Assembly: GCA_031285625.1 (NCBI GenBank)
Contig: JAITVV010000029.1
Coordinates: forward strand, 38,875 to 102,874
DNA: 64,000 bases
Source: Prevotella sp.
GTDB taxonomy: Bacteria > Bacteroidota > Bacteroidia > Bacteroidales > Dysgonomonadaceae
Direction of reading: 5' to 3'
A program made the position numbers and the translations under genes. The notes beneath the pieces were generated by a model, which ran no database searches, was not told where the DNA came from, and saw only the letters and a list, made by a program, of their open reading frames with translations. The stretch's first letter is position 1; each line of letters begins with the position of its first letter. This document shows positions 46,433-56,191 of the stretch, piece by piece.

Positions 46433-46485
46433 AAAAAGTTACAGTGAAAAACATACTGAAAAGTGTTACTTTTGTCACCTTTTTT
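46433..46485 (+). repeat. Composite AAAAAGTRACA element, copy 2
   Basis: AAAAAGTTACAGTG, about 20 A/T-rich bases, then GTGTTACTTTTGTCACC and a T-run. It is the same order and spacing as 11364-11412 and ends 168 bp before the ABC transporter start. The right half contains TACTTTTG, an exact -7 consensus match, so it might also act as a distal promoter. Confidence 0.65.
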
Positions 46486-46613
46486 ATGTAAATTGATGAT
46501 TTGTAGATGTTTGTGATATTTAGGTATTTCTTTCTTTTGTTACTTTTTAAGAGTATCCGTTTGAACCGATTAGATTGTATTACTTTCTCTCGAGCAAATT
46601 AATTTATTTAGTT

Positions 46614-46621
46614 TATTTTTG
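46614..46621 (+). promoter_or_regulatory. -7 box for the ABC transporter operon
   Basis: TATTTTTG matches TAnnTTTG and lies 32 bp before the first start codon. Confidence 0.55.
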
Positions 46622-46653
46622 TAGCTGCTAAAATTTAATTATTCGTCCAAATT

Positions 46654-47595
46654 ATGAAATATATTCTATTTTTTTCAATTTTATCAATCAGTCTGTTGCT
46701 AAGTGCCTGTTCTGGCAATAAACAGGAAAGTGGTGAGATACCTACTCTTTCTGTGGGAGTAATGTCATCGATGGATTATCTTCCACTGGCTGTTGCACAA
46801 CGCGAAGGTTACTTTGCAAAACATGGAGTGAATGTAAAGATTCAGAAATTCGTTTCAGCAAATGAACGTGATATGGCCTTTCAGAGTGGGGTAGTAGATG
46901 GTGGAGTTACAGATTATACCAGTGCTGCTCTGTTAGCATCAGGAGGTTTTGATATGAAGTTGACATCAAAATGTCAGGCCCCTTTCTATATTGTTGCAAG
47001 TTCTCAATCAGGAGTTAATAATCTGTCTGAACTTAAAGGTAAGAAGATAGCGGTGTCCCAAAATACGGTTATTGATTTCTGTGTGGATATGGCTTTGGCA
47101 AGTGTAAACCTTACTCCTGCTGATGTGGAGAAAGTAGAGATAAACAAAATACCTACACGCTTTGAAATGCTTCGAAATAACAAGATCGATGCAACAGGAT
47201 TGCCAAATCCGTTTGCCCTGATCGCTGCGGGGGATGGTTGCAAGCTGCTGGTATCTATGGATAGCCTTAAATATACTGTAACAGGTATTGTTTTTGCGCA
47301 GAAAGCTATTGATTCGAAAAGTGAAGCTATCAGGAAAATGTATGCTGCCTATAATGAAGGGGTAGCCTATCTCAATGCTCATACAGTAGCAGATATAAAA
47401 GATATATTGGTAAAAGACTTACAGTTTCCGGAACCTGTAGCAGAGAAAGTATCACTGCCAAAATATACGGATGCTCAACCTGTAACCACAATGGATAAAG
47501 ATATCTTGGAGGTGGTCAACTGGCTTGGTAATAAGAAGTTACTTAATCCGGATTTCAAAGTGGATAATCTTGTAAACGATCAACTTACGCAATAA
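46654..47595 (+). CDS. ABC transporter substrate-binding lipoprotein, NMT1/TauA/SsuA-like
   Basis: 313 residues with a lipobox (LLSAC, Cys19). It has the pattern of the NMT1/THI5-SsuA-TauA group: VGVMSSMDYLPLAVAQREGYFAKHGV at the start, then DGGVTDYTSAALL, LKGKKIAVSQNTVIDFCVDMAL and NKIDATGLPNPFALIAAGDG. Proteins of this group bind pyrimidine precursors of thiamin, aliphatic sulfonates, nitrate or similar small anions; the ligand cannot be told here. First gene of a three-gene importer with ATPase (2-bp gap) and permease. No biosynthetic or catabolic genes adjoin to identify the substrate. Confidence 0.88.
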   Translation: MKYILFFSILSISLLLSACSGNKQESGEIPTLSVGVMSSMDYLPLAVAQREGYFAKHGVNVKIQKFVSANERDMAFQSGVVDGGVTDYTSAALLASGGFDMKLTSKCQAPFYIVASSQSGVNNLSELKGKKIAVSQNTVIDFCVDMALASVNLTPADVEKVEINKIPTRFEMLRNNKIDATGLPNPFALIAAGDGCKLLVSMDSLKYTVTGIVFAQKAIDSKSEAIRKMYAAYNEGVAYLNAHTVADIKDILVKDLQFPEPVAEKVSLPKYTDAQPVTTMDKDILEVVNWLGNKKLLNPDFKVDNLVNDQLTQ

Positions 47596-47597
47596 GG

Positions 47598-48317
47598 ATG
47601 CTATCAATCGAAAACCTGGAGGTAAAGTACGGAAATACCGTGGCATTAAGTGATTTTTCTCTTACCATAAGGAAAGGGGAGATATATTCACTTATTGGTC
47701 CTTCCGGGTGTGGTAAGTCCACTTTGTTGAAAGTGTTGTGTGGTATTATAAAATATTATGATGGGCAGATAAGATTTGATGATAAAGCTTTTAGTAATAA
47801 AGATATAGCAATTGGGTATGTCCCTCAGCACTACGGATTGCTGGAATGGAAAACAGTGAAAGAAAATATCTTTTTACCATATCGGCTAAATGCAACCAAG
47901 ATAGTAAATGAGGGCGAAGTATCCGAAATTATCAATTCTCTGGAGATAGATGATTTACAGGATCGTTACCCATCTCAGTTGAGCGGGGGACAAAAACAAC
48001 GGGTAGCACTTGCACGTGCATTTATTTCTAAGCCTGACATCTTGTTAATGGATGAGCCTTTTTCTTCGCTCGATACATTTACATCCGAGGCTTCACAAAG
48101 GCTGTTTCTTCGTTTGTGGGAAAAGTATAAGGTAACCACCCTTTTTATTACCCACAATATACACGAAGCCGTATCGATAGGGGAGCATATAGTGGTTATG
48201 AGTAAATCTCCGGGGAAGATTGTTTATCAGGTAGAAAATCCGTTATTCAATGTATCTGAATATCAGGAAGAGAAATTGAAGTTTGTCGCATCCATTATTA
48301 AAAAGATAGGTTACTGA
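47598..48317 (+). CDS. ABC transporter ATP-binding protein
   Basis: 239 residues. Walker A GPSGCGKST, Q-loop VPQHYGLLEW, signature LSGGQKQRVALARA, Walker B ILLMDEPFSSLD and H-loop ITHNIHEA are all present. It belongs to the SsuB/TauB/NrtD-like group that energises NMT1-type importers. The start follows the substrate-binding gene by 2 bp with AAGG upstream, and the stop overlaps the permease start (TGATG). Cytoplasmic, full length. Confidence 0.95.
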   Translation: MLSIENLEVKYGNTVALSDFSLTIRKGEIYSLIGPSGCGKSTLLKVLCGIIKYYDGQIRFDDKAFSNKDIAIGYVPQHYGLLEWKTVKENIFLPYRLNATKIVNEGEVSEIINSLEIDDLQDRYPSQLSGGQKQRVALARAFISKPDILLMDEPFSSLDTFTSEASQRLFLRLWEKYKVTTLFITHNIHEAVSIGEHIVVMSKSPGKIVYQVENPLFNVSEYQEEKLKFVASIIKKIGY

Positions 48318-49078
48318 TGACAAAGCGCAGGAAGTACATATTTAATTATTTTGGCTATATAGTTGGCGGCTTTGTCCTGTTCAATATAATATGGTATATT
48401 CTTGCTATATGGTTGCAATTAAAGGCTTTGCCATTGCCGGCAGAAGTGTATGCCGGATACTCCAAAGCTTTTGAAAATGGGATTCTTGATCACTCTTTTG
48501 CCAGTTTGAGGCGCATTGTGTATAGTATTGGTATATCACTGGGTATTGCTTTAGTTCTGGGTTTATGGATGGGATATAATAAGAGAGCCAATAAACTATT
48601 AGGCCCGATGATCTACTTCTCATACCCTATTCCAAAACTGGCACTGTTACCTATTATTATGACTTTGTTCGATCTGGGCGAAACATCCAAGATTATTATT
48701 GTGGTCTTGATTATTGTTTTCCAATTGATAATAACAATACGGGATGCTGTGAAGAATATATCGAAGGAAAGCTATTATGTACTTATTTCATTTGGAGCAA
48801 GTAGTTTGCAGAAGATGAGACATATAACCCTTCCTGCTATTTTGCCGGAGACGTTTTCCTCTCTTCGTGTGGCATTGGGTATTGCTACATCTGCTCTTTT
48901 CTTTATCGAAACATTCGGTACGGATAAGGGATTAGGATTTTACATAACAGATTCGCAGATGCGGGTCGATTATATTCAGATGTATTTCGGGATAATTGTA
49001 CTTTCGCTGATTGGCTTTGTCTTATTCCTTATAGTGGACTTACTGGATAATATCTTCTGCCGGTGGAAGAATATATGA
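48317..49078 (+). CDS. ABC transporter permease, SsuC/TauC-like
   Basis: 253 residues with about six membrane helices. The coupling-loop (EAA) region reads SFGASSLQKMRHITLPAILPETFSSLRVALGIA, close to the BPD_transp_1 consensus. Inner membrane channel of the importer. Its stop is only 6 bp from the convergent trkH stop, and no terminator hairpin is visible between them. Confidence 0.93.
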   Translation: MTKRRKYIFNYFGYIVGGFVLFNIIWYILAIWLQLKALPLPAEVYAGYSKAFENGILDHSFASLRRIVYSIGISLGIALVLGLWMGYNKRANKLLGPMIYFSYPIPKLALLPIIMTLFDLGETSKIIIVVLIIVFQLIITIRDAVKNISKESYYVLISFGASSLQKMRHITLPAILPETFSSLRVALGIATSALFFIETFGTDKGLGFYITDSQMRVDYIQMYFGIIVLSLIGFVLFLIVDLLDNIFCRWKNI

Positions 49079-49084
49079 TGTCGG

Positions 49085-50542
49085 TTACCTTCTCCAGAAG
49101 GCTGGCATAAATAAAGAAAGTACAGTAAACAATTCTAAACGTCCGGTAAGCATCAGGAAGCTAAGATACCATTTCGATTCGGTAGGTACATCGTAGAAAT
49201 GACCGTTGTGTCCGATCTCGGCTAATCCTCCTCCGACATTTCCAAGGCATGATATGGCAGCACCCAAGGCATTTTCGAATCCCATTCCCGACAAGGCTAA
49301 TATCAGGCAGCTGATAATCAATATAGCCAGATACAGGAATATAAAAGCCAGGACTTTGGTTACCACATCCATTGATATTACTCTGTCATTCAGTCGTATA
49401 GGTAGTATAGCATTGGGGTGTACCTGTCGCTTGAATTCATTGATCGAGTTTTTGAACAGGATAACGATCCTTACGATCTTGATCCCTCCTGCAGTTGACC
49501 CTGCACAGGCTCCGGTGAACATGAAAATGACAACTATAAACTGATAGAATGGTCCCCAATTGATAAAGTTATCGGTGGAATGGCAGGTGGTGGTAATCAT
49601 TGAAACTACCTGAAACAGCGAGGTTCGGAAGGCTTTTTCTATTTCATTGATCTTTCCTGATGAGAAAAGGCCTACGGCAATGATAATAACAAAGGTTATA
49701 ATGATCAATACATACCATTTGAATTCTTCATTCTTTAAAAGCTTTTTTGGATCCCCTTTCATAAAGAAGTAGATCAAAGGGAAATTGATCCCTCCTATAA
49801 ACATAAACAGGGTGATCACATATTCTATATAGGCAGAATCCCAGTAGGCTATACTTGCTTGTTTGGTAGAGAATCCGGCAGTAGAGATAGTAGTAAATGC
49901 ATGGCAGATTGCATCAAACAAATCCATCGGACCCGCCCAAAGCAAAAGAAAGAGGACACTGGTGAGGAAAATATATACCAGCCAAAGCCTTTTTGCGATC
50001 TGGGAAATACGTGGACGGAACCGGTCATATCCAATACCGGTAACTTCGGCATCATATAGCACTGATGCATTTCCCCCCATTGGTAATATTGTGGCAACGA
50101 ATACTACAATCCCGAGTCCTCCCATCCATTGGGTGATGCTTCGCCAGAACAGTAAGCCTTTGGGCATAGCCTCTACATTGGTGAGTATGGTGGCACCAGT
50201 TGCTGTCAGACCTGATATGGTTTCAAAGTAGGCATCGGTAATATTAGTAATAGATCCACTCAGGTAAAAAGGCAGCATGCCAAATGCAGATAGAACAATC
50301 CATGATATGGCAACCATAAAGAAGCTTTCGCGCTTACCTATTGGTTTGGGAAGGTCTTCCGTTCCGGTAAGGCGTGTAAGTACTCCGGCCAAAAAGGTTA
50401 TTGTAGAGCTGATCAGCATGGCATCTCCTGCAATCTCTTCTGAGTAAAAAGAAACGACGGTTGCCATCATCATAAAGAGTGATTCTATGATAAGCAGAAA
50501 TCCAATTGTCCTTAATACAAACCGATAATTAAAATTGCTCAT
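49085..50542 (-). CDS. trkH: Potassium uptake channel subunit TrkH
   Basis: 485 residues, polytopic. The four pore (P-loop) segments of the Trk/Ktr/HKT family are visible: SGLTATGATIL (first), FTTISTAGFST (second), TTCHSTDNF (third) and CLGNVGGGL (fourth), where the selectivity glycines sit. MGGLGIVVF follows the first pore helix. TrkH takes up K+ under control of cytoplasmic TrkA, whose gene lies 8 bp upstream. It is the last gene of the dxs-trkA-trkH operon. Confidence 0.94.
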   Translation of the reverse strand: MSNFNYRFVLRTIGFLLIIESLFMMMATVVSFYSEEIAGDAMLISSTITFLAGVLTRLTGTEDLPKPIGKRESFFMVAISWIVLSAFGMLPFYLSGSITNITDAYFETISGLTATGATILTNVEAMPKGLLFWRSITQWMGGLGIVVFVATILPMGGNASVLYDAEVTGIGYDRFRPRISQIAKRLWLVYIFLTSVLFLLLWAGPMDLFDAICHAFTTISTAGFSTKQASIAYWDSAYIEYVITLFMFIGGINFPLIYFFMKGDPKKLLKNEEFKWYVLIIITFVIIIAVGLFSSGKINEIEKAFRTSLFQVVSMITTTCHSTDNFINWGPFYQFIVVIFMFTGACAGSTAGGIKIVRIVILFKNSINEFKRQVHPNAILPIRLNDRVISMDVVTKVLAFIFLYLAILIISCLILALSGMGFENALGAAISCLGNVGGGLAEIGHNGHFYDVPTESKWYLSFLMLTGRLELFTVLSLFMPAFWRR

Positions 50543-50550
50543 TGAGTATC

Positions 50551-51891
50551 CTAATTAGTAAAGAGTTTCTCGGCTTCACGCAATGAATCTTCAAGACAGA
50601 AAACAACAACATGGTCGTACGGTTCAATTAATGTTTCTCCATCGATCATCATTGGCTCTCCATTGCGTATGAGCCCGCCTAAGGTTACATTCTTTGGTAA
50701 TACTATTTTCTTTACTTCTTTTTTGGTTATTCTGGAATTGGGGCGTGCGATAATTTCTGCGACATCGGCATTTGCAATGGTTAGTGATTTTACGTTTGAT
50801 ACATCGGCACTAAGCAGAAACCTGTATATGTTATTTACGGTGATTAGCTTCTTGTTAATGATTGAACCAATATCCAAATTTTCAGCTAATGATATATAGT
50901 CCATATTTTCTACCTCGGCAACTGTTTTGCGTACACCAAAACGTTTTGCAGCCATACATGCCAGGATATTGGCTTCTGAATTTCCTGTAACTGCTACAAA
51001 TGCATCTATTTCGCCAATCCCTTCTTGTAGTAAGAATTCAGCATTTCGTCCGTCATTATGGTATACAGTAACATTCTTCGGTAGTTTCTCCAGCAATTGG
51101 TATGACTTTTCTTTATCTAGTTCCAGCAGCTTTATGTTTGTACTATCCGGAAGATATTGACAGGTTCTGATAGCTATCCGGCTACCACCCATTATCATTA
51201 CATTTTTTACTTCAAAGCTTGATTTTCCTGCTATATTCGGAAGATCTTCCATATCACTCCTTGTTGCAGTAAAGAAGACAATATCGCCTGCCAGTATCTG
51301 GTCTTTACCAGTAGGAATAATTGTTACATTATTTCGTTTGATAGCAACAACATGGAACTTCTTATTTTCGTTTCCAAACTCGTATAAATGCTTATTTACG
51401 AGTTGAGAATTTTCTCTTACTTTGACTCCTACCAGGATAATTGCACCATCGCACAACTCGACCCACTGCCGTACCCAGGGACGTTTCAGGGCCGAAACGA
51501 TCTCTTTTGCAGCGAGCATCTCCGGATATACCATAGAGCCTATGCCCAGCTTTTCAAAAAATTCCTTATTCTTGGGAAGTAAGTATTCATAATTGTCGAT
51601 ACGGGCAAAGGTCTTTTTTGCACCCATATTTGCAGCCAAAAGGCAGGCCGTGATATTTGTAGATTCTTCAGGAGTAACAGCAATAAAGAGATCTGCTTCA
51701 TCAATGTCAACTTCGGTTAAGTCTTTCAAAGAAGTGCATGAGCCATTCATAGTCATCATTTCAAGGTTTACACCCAAAGAGCTAAGACGATCCTTATCAG
51801 AGTCCATCAGTACGATGTCCTGATTTTCTATTGATAATAACTTTGCTAAATGCGTACCGACTGCTCCTGCTCCTGCAATTACAATTCTCAT
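50551..51891 (-). CDS. trkA: Trk system potassium uptake regulatory protein TrkA
   Basis: 446 residues with two tandem RCK modules, each a Rossmann NAD(H)-binding half plus a TrkA-C half. The first begins MRIVIAGAGAVGTHLAKLLS and the second VKNVMIMGGSRIAIRTCQYL (about 228 on). The acidic ends of the nucleotide loops are visible (LMDSDKDR, LLELDKEK). Cytoplasmic gating ring for TrkH. It starts 5 bp after dxs and 8 bp before trkH. Confidence 0.95.
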   Translation of the reverse strand: MRIVIAGAGAVGTHLAKLLSIENQDIVLMDSDKDRLSSLGVNLEMMTMNGSCTSLKDLTEVDIDEADLFIAVTPEESTNITACLLAANMGAKKTFARIDNYEYLLPKNKEFFEKLGIGSMVYPEMLAAKEIVSALKRPWVRQWVELCDGAIILVGVKVRENSQLVNKHLYEFGNENKKFHVVAIKRNNVTIIPTGKDQILAGDIVFFTATRSDMEDLPNIAGKSSFEVKNVMIMGGSRIAIRTCQYLPDSTNIKLLELDKEKSYQLLEKLPKNVTVYHNDGRNAEFLLQEGIGEIDAFVAVTGNSEANILACMAAKRFGVRKTVAEVENMDYISLAENLDIGSIINKKLITVNNIYRFLLSADVSNVKSLTIANADVAEIIARPNSRITKKEVKKIVLPKNVTLGGLIRNGEPMMIDGETLIEPYDHVVVFCLEDSLREAEKLFTN

Positions 51892-51896
51892 TTATC

Positions 51897-53840
51897 TTAT
51901 TTGAATATTTTTTCTTCCTTAACTTTTTGTGCGCTTTTATTATTTAAGACTGATAACATTCGGTTGGCCAGTCCTTGAATATCCAGTCCCTCAAGTTTAT
52001 TCAGTTCACTGATAGAGCCATGAGTGACAAACTCATCAGGTATCCCTACTCTGGAGACATTTATGTCGTGATTATTATCAGAAAAATATTCCAGGATTGC
52101 ACTACCGAAACCTCCGTTGATTACCCCATTCTCCACAGTCATTACATGAGTGAAATTTTGATCAACTTCTTTAAGGATTGTATGATCTAATGGTTTCAAA
52201 AATATCATATCATAGTGTGCTATAGAGAATCCTTGACTTTCGGCCTGTATAATGGCATCGCGTACTGTATTTCCGATTGGGCCAATACTTAATACTGCAA
52301 GGTCCTTGCCATCTTTTAATTTTCGACCTTTACCTATTTCAAGTAGCTTCATTTCGCATTCCCAATCTTTAAGAACTCCTTGCCCTCTTGGGTAGCGAAT
52401 CACAAACGGACCTTCGTTTCCATATGCAGCAGTGTACATCAGATGACGTAAGTAGTGTTCATCGTAAGGTGATGCTATTGTAAGGTTTGGTACACATCGC
52501 ATATAGGCAAGATCGAAAGCCCCATGATGAGTCGGACCATCTTCTCCCACCAGTCCTGCTCTGTCGAGGCACATAGTAACATGCAGATTCTGTAGTGCAA
52601 CATCGTGTATAACCTGATCGTAAGCTCTCTGCATGAAGGATGAATAAATATTACAGAATGGGAGAAGGCCTTCTTTTGCCAGTCCGGCAGAGTAGGTAAC
52701 GGCATGTGCTTCAGCAATACCTACATCGAATGCCCTGTCCGGAAATTCTTTCATCATATAAGTCATAGATGAGCCTGTAGGCATAGCCGGCGTGATACCT
52801 ACGATACGCGTATCTTTTTTTGCAAGCTCTACCAGTGTATGACCAAAAACATCCTGATAGAGTTGAGGCTGATCTTTAGATTTTACAATAATGCGTTCTC
52901 CGGTTTCTTTATCAAATTTGCCCGGAGCATGCCATACCGTTGCGGAAACCTCGGCCGGTTTAAAGCCTTTTCCTTTTATGGTATGGATATGTAGCATTTT
53001 AGGCCCTCTCATATCCTTGATGTTCTGTAGTATCCGTATCAGATTCCGGAGATCATGACCATCTATAGGACCAAAGTAACGAATATTGAAGCCTTCAAAC
53101 ATATTTTGCTGCTTAGTCAACAATGACTTCAAGCTATTATTGAAACGGAGTATGAAATTTTTACCCTTATCTGTAATTAAATTCCCTTTCTTGAATTTCT
53201 GATAAACATCATTCCGCACCCTGTTGTAAGTTGGAGAAGTAGTCATTTTTACCAGATAATCACGCATACCACCAACGTTGTCATCAATGGCCATATCGTT
53301 ATCATTCAGTATTATAAGCATGTCGTTAGGTTGCGAGCTGGCATTGTTTAGTGCCTCATATGCCAAACCTCCCGTCATGGAACCATCTCCGATTATTGCC
53401 ACCACGCGCCTGTCTTCATGCTTTAATGATGACGCCACAGCCATACCTAGTGCTGCTGATATAGAATTGGATGCATGTCCGGCTATAAAAGCATCATACT
53501 CACTTTCTGCCGGATTGGGGAATCCGGATAACCCTCCGAATTTACGGTTCGTCGAAAATCTATCTTTTCTGCCTGTGAGTATTTTGTGACTGTAAGCCTG
53601 ATGGCCTACATCCCATACAATGCGGTCGTAAGGGGTATTATAGACATAATGGAGGGCAACAGTAAGTTCTACTGTACCTAAACTGGATCCAAAGTGTCCG
53701 GGATTGATACTTAATTGATCAATGAGAAAACTTCGCAGGTTAGCACAAAGAGTTTCAAGCTCTTCAATACTTAGATTTTTCAGATCTGCGGGTGAGTTTA
53801 TTTTCTCTAATACTGATATATTTTCGTCTTGTTCGTTCAT
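51897..53840 (-). CDS. dxs: 1-deoxy-D-xylulose-5-phosphate synthase
   Basis: 647 residues from the ATG at 53840 ([24 protein letters not shown]); an upstream in-frame start would add 17 hydrophobic residues and is rejected. DXS condenses pyruvate and glyceraldehyde 3-phosphate, the first step of the MEP pathway, using thiamin diphosphate. Motifs: [18 protein letters not shown], the TPP-binding [26 protein letters not shown], and in the central domain [20 protein letters not shown]. Full length. It heads an operon with trkA and trkH. ispG of the same pathway is at 8.2 kb. Confidence 0.97.
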   Translation of the reverse strand: MNEQDENISVLEKINSPADLKNLSIEELETLCANLRSFLIDQLSINPGHFGSSLGTVELTVALHYVYNTPYDRIVWDVGHQAYSHKILTGRKDRFSTNRKFGGLSGFPNPAESEYDAFIAGHASNSISAALGMAVASSLKHEDRRVVAIIGDGSMTGGLAYEALNNASSQPNDMLIILNDNDMAIDDNVGGMRDYLVKMTTSPTYNRVRNDVYQKFKKGNLITDKGKNFILRFNNSLKSLLTKQQNMFEGFNIRYFGPIDGHDLRNLIRILQNIKDMRGPKMLHIHTIKGKGFKPAEVSATVWHAPGKFDKETGERIIVKSKDQPQLYQDVFGHTLVELAKKDTRIVGITPAMPTGSSMTYMMKEFPDRAFDVGIAEAHAVTYSAGLAKEGLLPFCNIYSSFMQRAYDQVIHDVALQNLHVTMCLDRAGLVGEDGPTHHGAFDLAYMRCVPNLTIASPYDEHYLRHLMYTAAYGNEGPFVIRYPRGQGVLKDWECEMKLLEIGKGRKLKDGKDLAVLSIGPIGNTVRDAIIQAESQGFSIAHYDMIFLKPLDHTILKEVDQNFTHVMTVENGVINGGFGSAILEYFSDNNHDINVSRVGIPDEFVTHGSISELNKLEGLDIQGLANRMLSVLNNKSAQKVKEEKIFK

Positions 53841-53892
53841 AAAACTTCTATTGGAATAAAGAAAAATCTTTATTACTATTGTAATAAACAAG

Positions 53893-53900
53893 CAAATATA
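53893..53900 (-). promoter_or_regulatory. -7 box for dxs-trkA-trkH
   Basis: TATATTTG on the minus strand matches TAnnTTTG, 52 bp before the dxs ATG. Confidence 0.5.
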
Positions 53901-54108
53901 TAAAACAAAAGCTATTTAGTCTACGATATTTTCTTAAAAATGAGGCTTCATAAGTGTACGCTATTATAAATAACAAATTACGACTGTTTTATGTTCTTTT
54001 TATTTGCCATATTTGTTTACTAACAAACACATCCTATAATTAATTCTATCATAAAAAAGTAACAAGTTTAAATAATTATAAGGTGTTTGTATAGAGTAAT
54101 TTATAACT

Positions 54109-54159
54109 AAAAAGTGACAAAAGTAACAGTTTATTGTACATATTTTATTGTTACTTTTT
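54109..54159 (-). repeat. Composite AAAAAGTRACA element, copy 3 (inverted)
   Basis: On the plus strand: AAAAAGTGACAAAAGTAACAG, about 20 A/T-rich bases, then TTGTTACTTTTT. Read on the minus strand, toward dxs, the order matches copies 1 and 2: an inverted single half-site followed by the tandem GTTACTTTTGTCACTTTTT. It lies about 270 bp before dxs. Confidence 0.65.
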
Positions 54160-54226
54160 GTCTCCGTACTTAGTTAATATAAGACAATCTTAAAAGTATA
54201 GCTTTACAGAATTTCCACAAATAAAA

Positions 54227-54256
54227 AAAGTAGCTTAATTTATTATAAGCTACTTT
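54227..54256 (-). terminator. Terminator after the RNA helicase gene
   Basis: A perfect 11-bp stem, AAAGTAGCTTA with TAAGCTACTTT, and an 8-base loop. On the minus strand it is followed by TTTTATTTG. It lies 24 bp after the helicase stop. Confidence 0.85.
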
Positions 54257-54280
54257 CATATTATTGATTGTTACTAATAA

Positions 54281-56092
54281 TTACGAAAACTTAGGTTTAC
54301 GCCCGCCTTTGCGTTGGCTTTTGTCAGATGGTTTTGAAGATGATCTTGATTTGAAATCAGAATTTCTTCTAGGACCTCTGTCTCTATCGGAGCGTGAAGC
54401 ACCAAAGCCTCCGCGACTTCCTGAGCGTTCGCCTGATCCGCCTCCTTGTGCAACTTCAACAGAAATACGGCGGCCATTCTGTTCCTGGCGGCTCATTGAT
54501 TTTATTACCTTTTGTGCATCTCTGTCAGGTACTTCAAAGAAAGAGAAGTTTTGCATAATATCGATACGTCCGATATTAACTTTTTCAGGTACAAAGTCGT
54601 TCACTAAGCCCATCAGTGTAGCCGGATTTACATTGTCTGTACGTCCGATATTAATAAATAAACGGGAGTATCCTTTTTCTGCTGTACGTCCACCTGATGA
54701 ACGGTCGGAGCGATCCCTGTCTTTGCGTCTCGGATAAGATTTGTCGTCTCGGGAGAACCTGTCGGAAGGTGTTTCTATCTCATCAGCATCCCGATAATAA
54801 TCAATTAAACGGTTGAACTCAAGGGCAACAACCCGTTTGATGATATCTTCTTTTTCGAGCCAATCGAGTTTACGGTATACAGAAGGTAAAAGATTTGAAA
54901 TCTCGTCTTCGTTCACTTTTACTTTTTCAATTCTGTCTACCAGATTAAATAATTGTTTCTCACAAATTGCCTCTCCTGAAGGGATGGCTCCTTGTTCGAA
55001 TTTCTTATTTATTATTTTCTCTATTTCTCTGATTTTTCCCTTTTCTTTTACATGGACAATGGAAATAGATGTTCCTGTTTTTCCTGCACGGCCTGTACGT
55101 CCGCTACGGTGTGTATATGATTCGATATCATCGGGCAAACCATAATTGATGACGTGTGTAAGGCTGTCTACATCCAGTCCGCGTGCCGCTACATCAGTAG
55201 CAACCAGTAGTTGAATATTATGTATGCGGAATTTCTGCATTACATAGTCACGTTGTGCTTGCGACAGGTCACCATGTAATGAATCTGCATTATAACCATC
55301 CTGTATCAGCTTATCTGCTATTTCCTGTGTTTCGCGGCGTGTGCGGCAGAAGATGATTCCGTATATATTCGGATAATAGTCTGCAATACGTTTCAGAGCA
55401 AGATATTTGTCTTTGGCATGTACCATATAATATACATGCTTCACATTGTTAGATCCTTCGTTCTTACGACCAATCGTAATTTCTTTAGGGCTCTGCATGT
55501 ATTTTTTCGTGATCTTAGCTATTTCCTTAGGCATTGTTGCCGAGAAAAGTAGCATTTGTCTGCCTTGAGGAACTTTTGATAAGATTTCATCAATACTTTC
55601 GGTGAAACCCATATTAAGCATTTCGTCAGCTTCGTCCAACACAACATATTTTACATTGCTCAGGTCAACCGTTTTACGGTTAATCAAGTCGATAAGACGT
55701 CCCGGAGTTGCAACAATAATTTGCACACCTCTTTTGAGCGATTTTATCTGACTTTCGATACTAGAACCTCCATATACAGGAAGGACTCTCAAATTATCAA
55801 TGTATTTGGAATAATCGGACAGGTCACCTGCTATTTGCAGACATAATTCGCGGGTTGGACAAAGTATCAATGCCTGAGGCACGTTTTCTTTTATCTCAAT
55901 TTTCTGTAGTACTGGTAAACCAAAAGCTGCAGTCTTTCCTGTTCCTGTTTGCGCCAGTGCTATAACGTCTGTTGTATCGCCAAGCAAGTATGGAATCACT
56001 TCTTCTTGCACAGGCATTGGGTTCTCATAACCCATTTCTTCGATTGCTTTGCGGATATTCGCTGCAACCCCTAACTCTTCAAATGTTTTCAT
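54281..56092 (-). CDS. DEAD-box RNA helicase with DbpA-type RNA-binding domain
   Basis: 603 residues from the ATG at 56092 (MKTFEELGVA); a TTG at 56104 would add four. Motifs of the two RecA domains: Q motif (NPMPVQEEVIP), AQTGTGKT, PTRELCLQ, TPGRL, VLDEADEML, SAT, ARGLDVD and HRSGRTGRAG. A DbpA-like RNA-binding fold follows (about 465-545, SRLFINIGRTDNVNPATLMGLVND). The C-terminal tail is Gly/Arg/Ser-rich (GGGSGERSGSRGG, KGGRKPKFS) and probably binds RNA nonspecifically. Relatives act in large-subunit ribosome assembly or cold adaptation (DbpA/DeaD). Which of these applies is not certain. Confidence 0.93.
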   Translation of the reverse strand: MKTFEELGVAANIRKAIEEMGYENPMPVQEEVIPYLLGDTTDVIALAQTGTGKTAAFGLPVLQKIEIKENVPQALILCPTRELCLQIAGDLSDYSKYIDNLRVLPVYGGSSIESQIKSLKRGVQIIVATPGRLIDLINRKTVDLSNVKYVVLDEADEMLNMGFTESIDEILSKVPQGRQMLLFSATMPKEIAKITKKYMQSPKEITIGRKNEGSNNVKHVYYMVHAKDKYLALKRIADYYPNIYGIIFCRTRRETQEIADKLIQDGYNADSLHGDLSQAQRDYVMQKFRIHNIQLLVATDVAARGLDVDSLTHVINYGLPDDIESYTHRSGRTGRAGKTGTSISIVHVKEKGKIREIEKIINKKFEQGAIPSGEAICEKQLFNLVDRIEKVKVNEDEISNLLPSVYRKLDWLEKEDIIKRVVALEFNRLIDYYRDADEIETPSDRFSRDDKSYPRRKDRDRSDRSSGGRTAEKGYSRLFINIGRTDNVNPATLMGLVNDFVPEKVNIGRIDIMQNFSFFEVPDRDAQKVIKSMSRQEQNGRRISVEVAQGGGSGERSGSRGGFGASRSDRDRGPRRNSDFKSRSSSKPSDKSQRKGGRKPKFS

Positions 56093-56191
56093 TAAAAATT
56101 TCAAATAACTTTATGTGGAAATTAAGCCCTTTGCTTGACATACTCCCACCCCAAAATTATTCGACATAAGAGAGCTTGCCAAAAGGACGCG

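Larger units (their letters stand above)
46195..46653. other. 459-bp intergenic region, divergent promoters and repeats
   Basis: It lies between hisS (minus) and the ABC transporter operon (plus). It holds the hisS -7 box (46223-46230), a 78-bp imperfect palindrome (46291-46368), copy 2 of the composite AAAAAGTRACA element (46433-46485), one further half-site TGTTACTTTTT (46538-46548) and the ABC operon -7 box (46614-46621). No credible open reading frame or RNA gene. Confidence 0.65.
53841..54280. other. 440-bp intergenic region upstream of dxs
   Basis: It contains the dxs -7 box (53893-53900), an AAAAAAGTAACA half-site near 54054, composite element copy 3 (54109-54159) and the helicase terminator (54227-54256). 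It is very A/T-rich. No open reading frame or RNA gene is apparent. Confidence 0.6.

Noticed and set aside
46425-46460. CTGAGAGGAAAAAG near a transporter of a thiamin-precursor-type family, suggestive of a TPP riboswitch
   Set aside because: The CTGAGA string stands alone. The second conserved half of the TPP aptamer (the ACCTGAT region and its closing stems) is absent within the next 150 bases.
49079-49102. CCTTCTCCAGAAGG as a terminator between the convergent ABC permease and trkH genes
   Set aside because: The 6-bp stem with a 2-base loop is inside the trkH coding end and has no T-run; too weak to call.
54264-54737. 157-codon open frame antisense to the RNA helicase
   Set aside because: It lies wholly opposite the Gly/Arg/Ser-rich coding tail of the helicase, and the composition (Pro/Arg/Leu/Ser) is what the complement of that tail gives. 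No start signal or motif.
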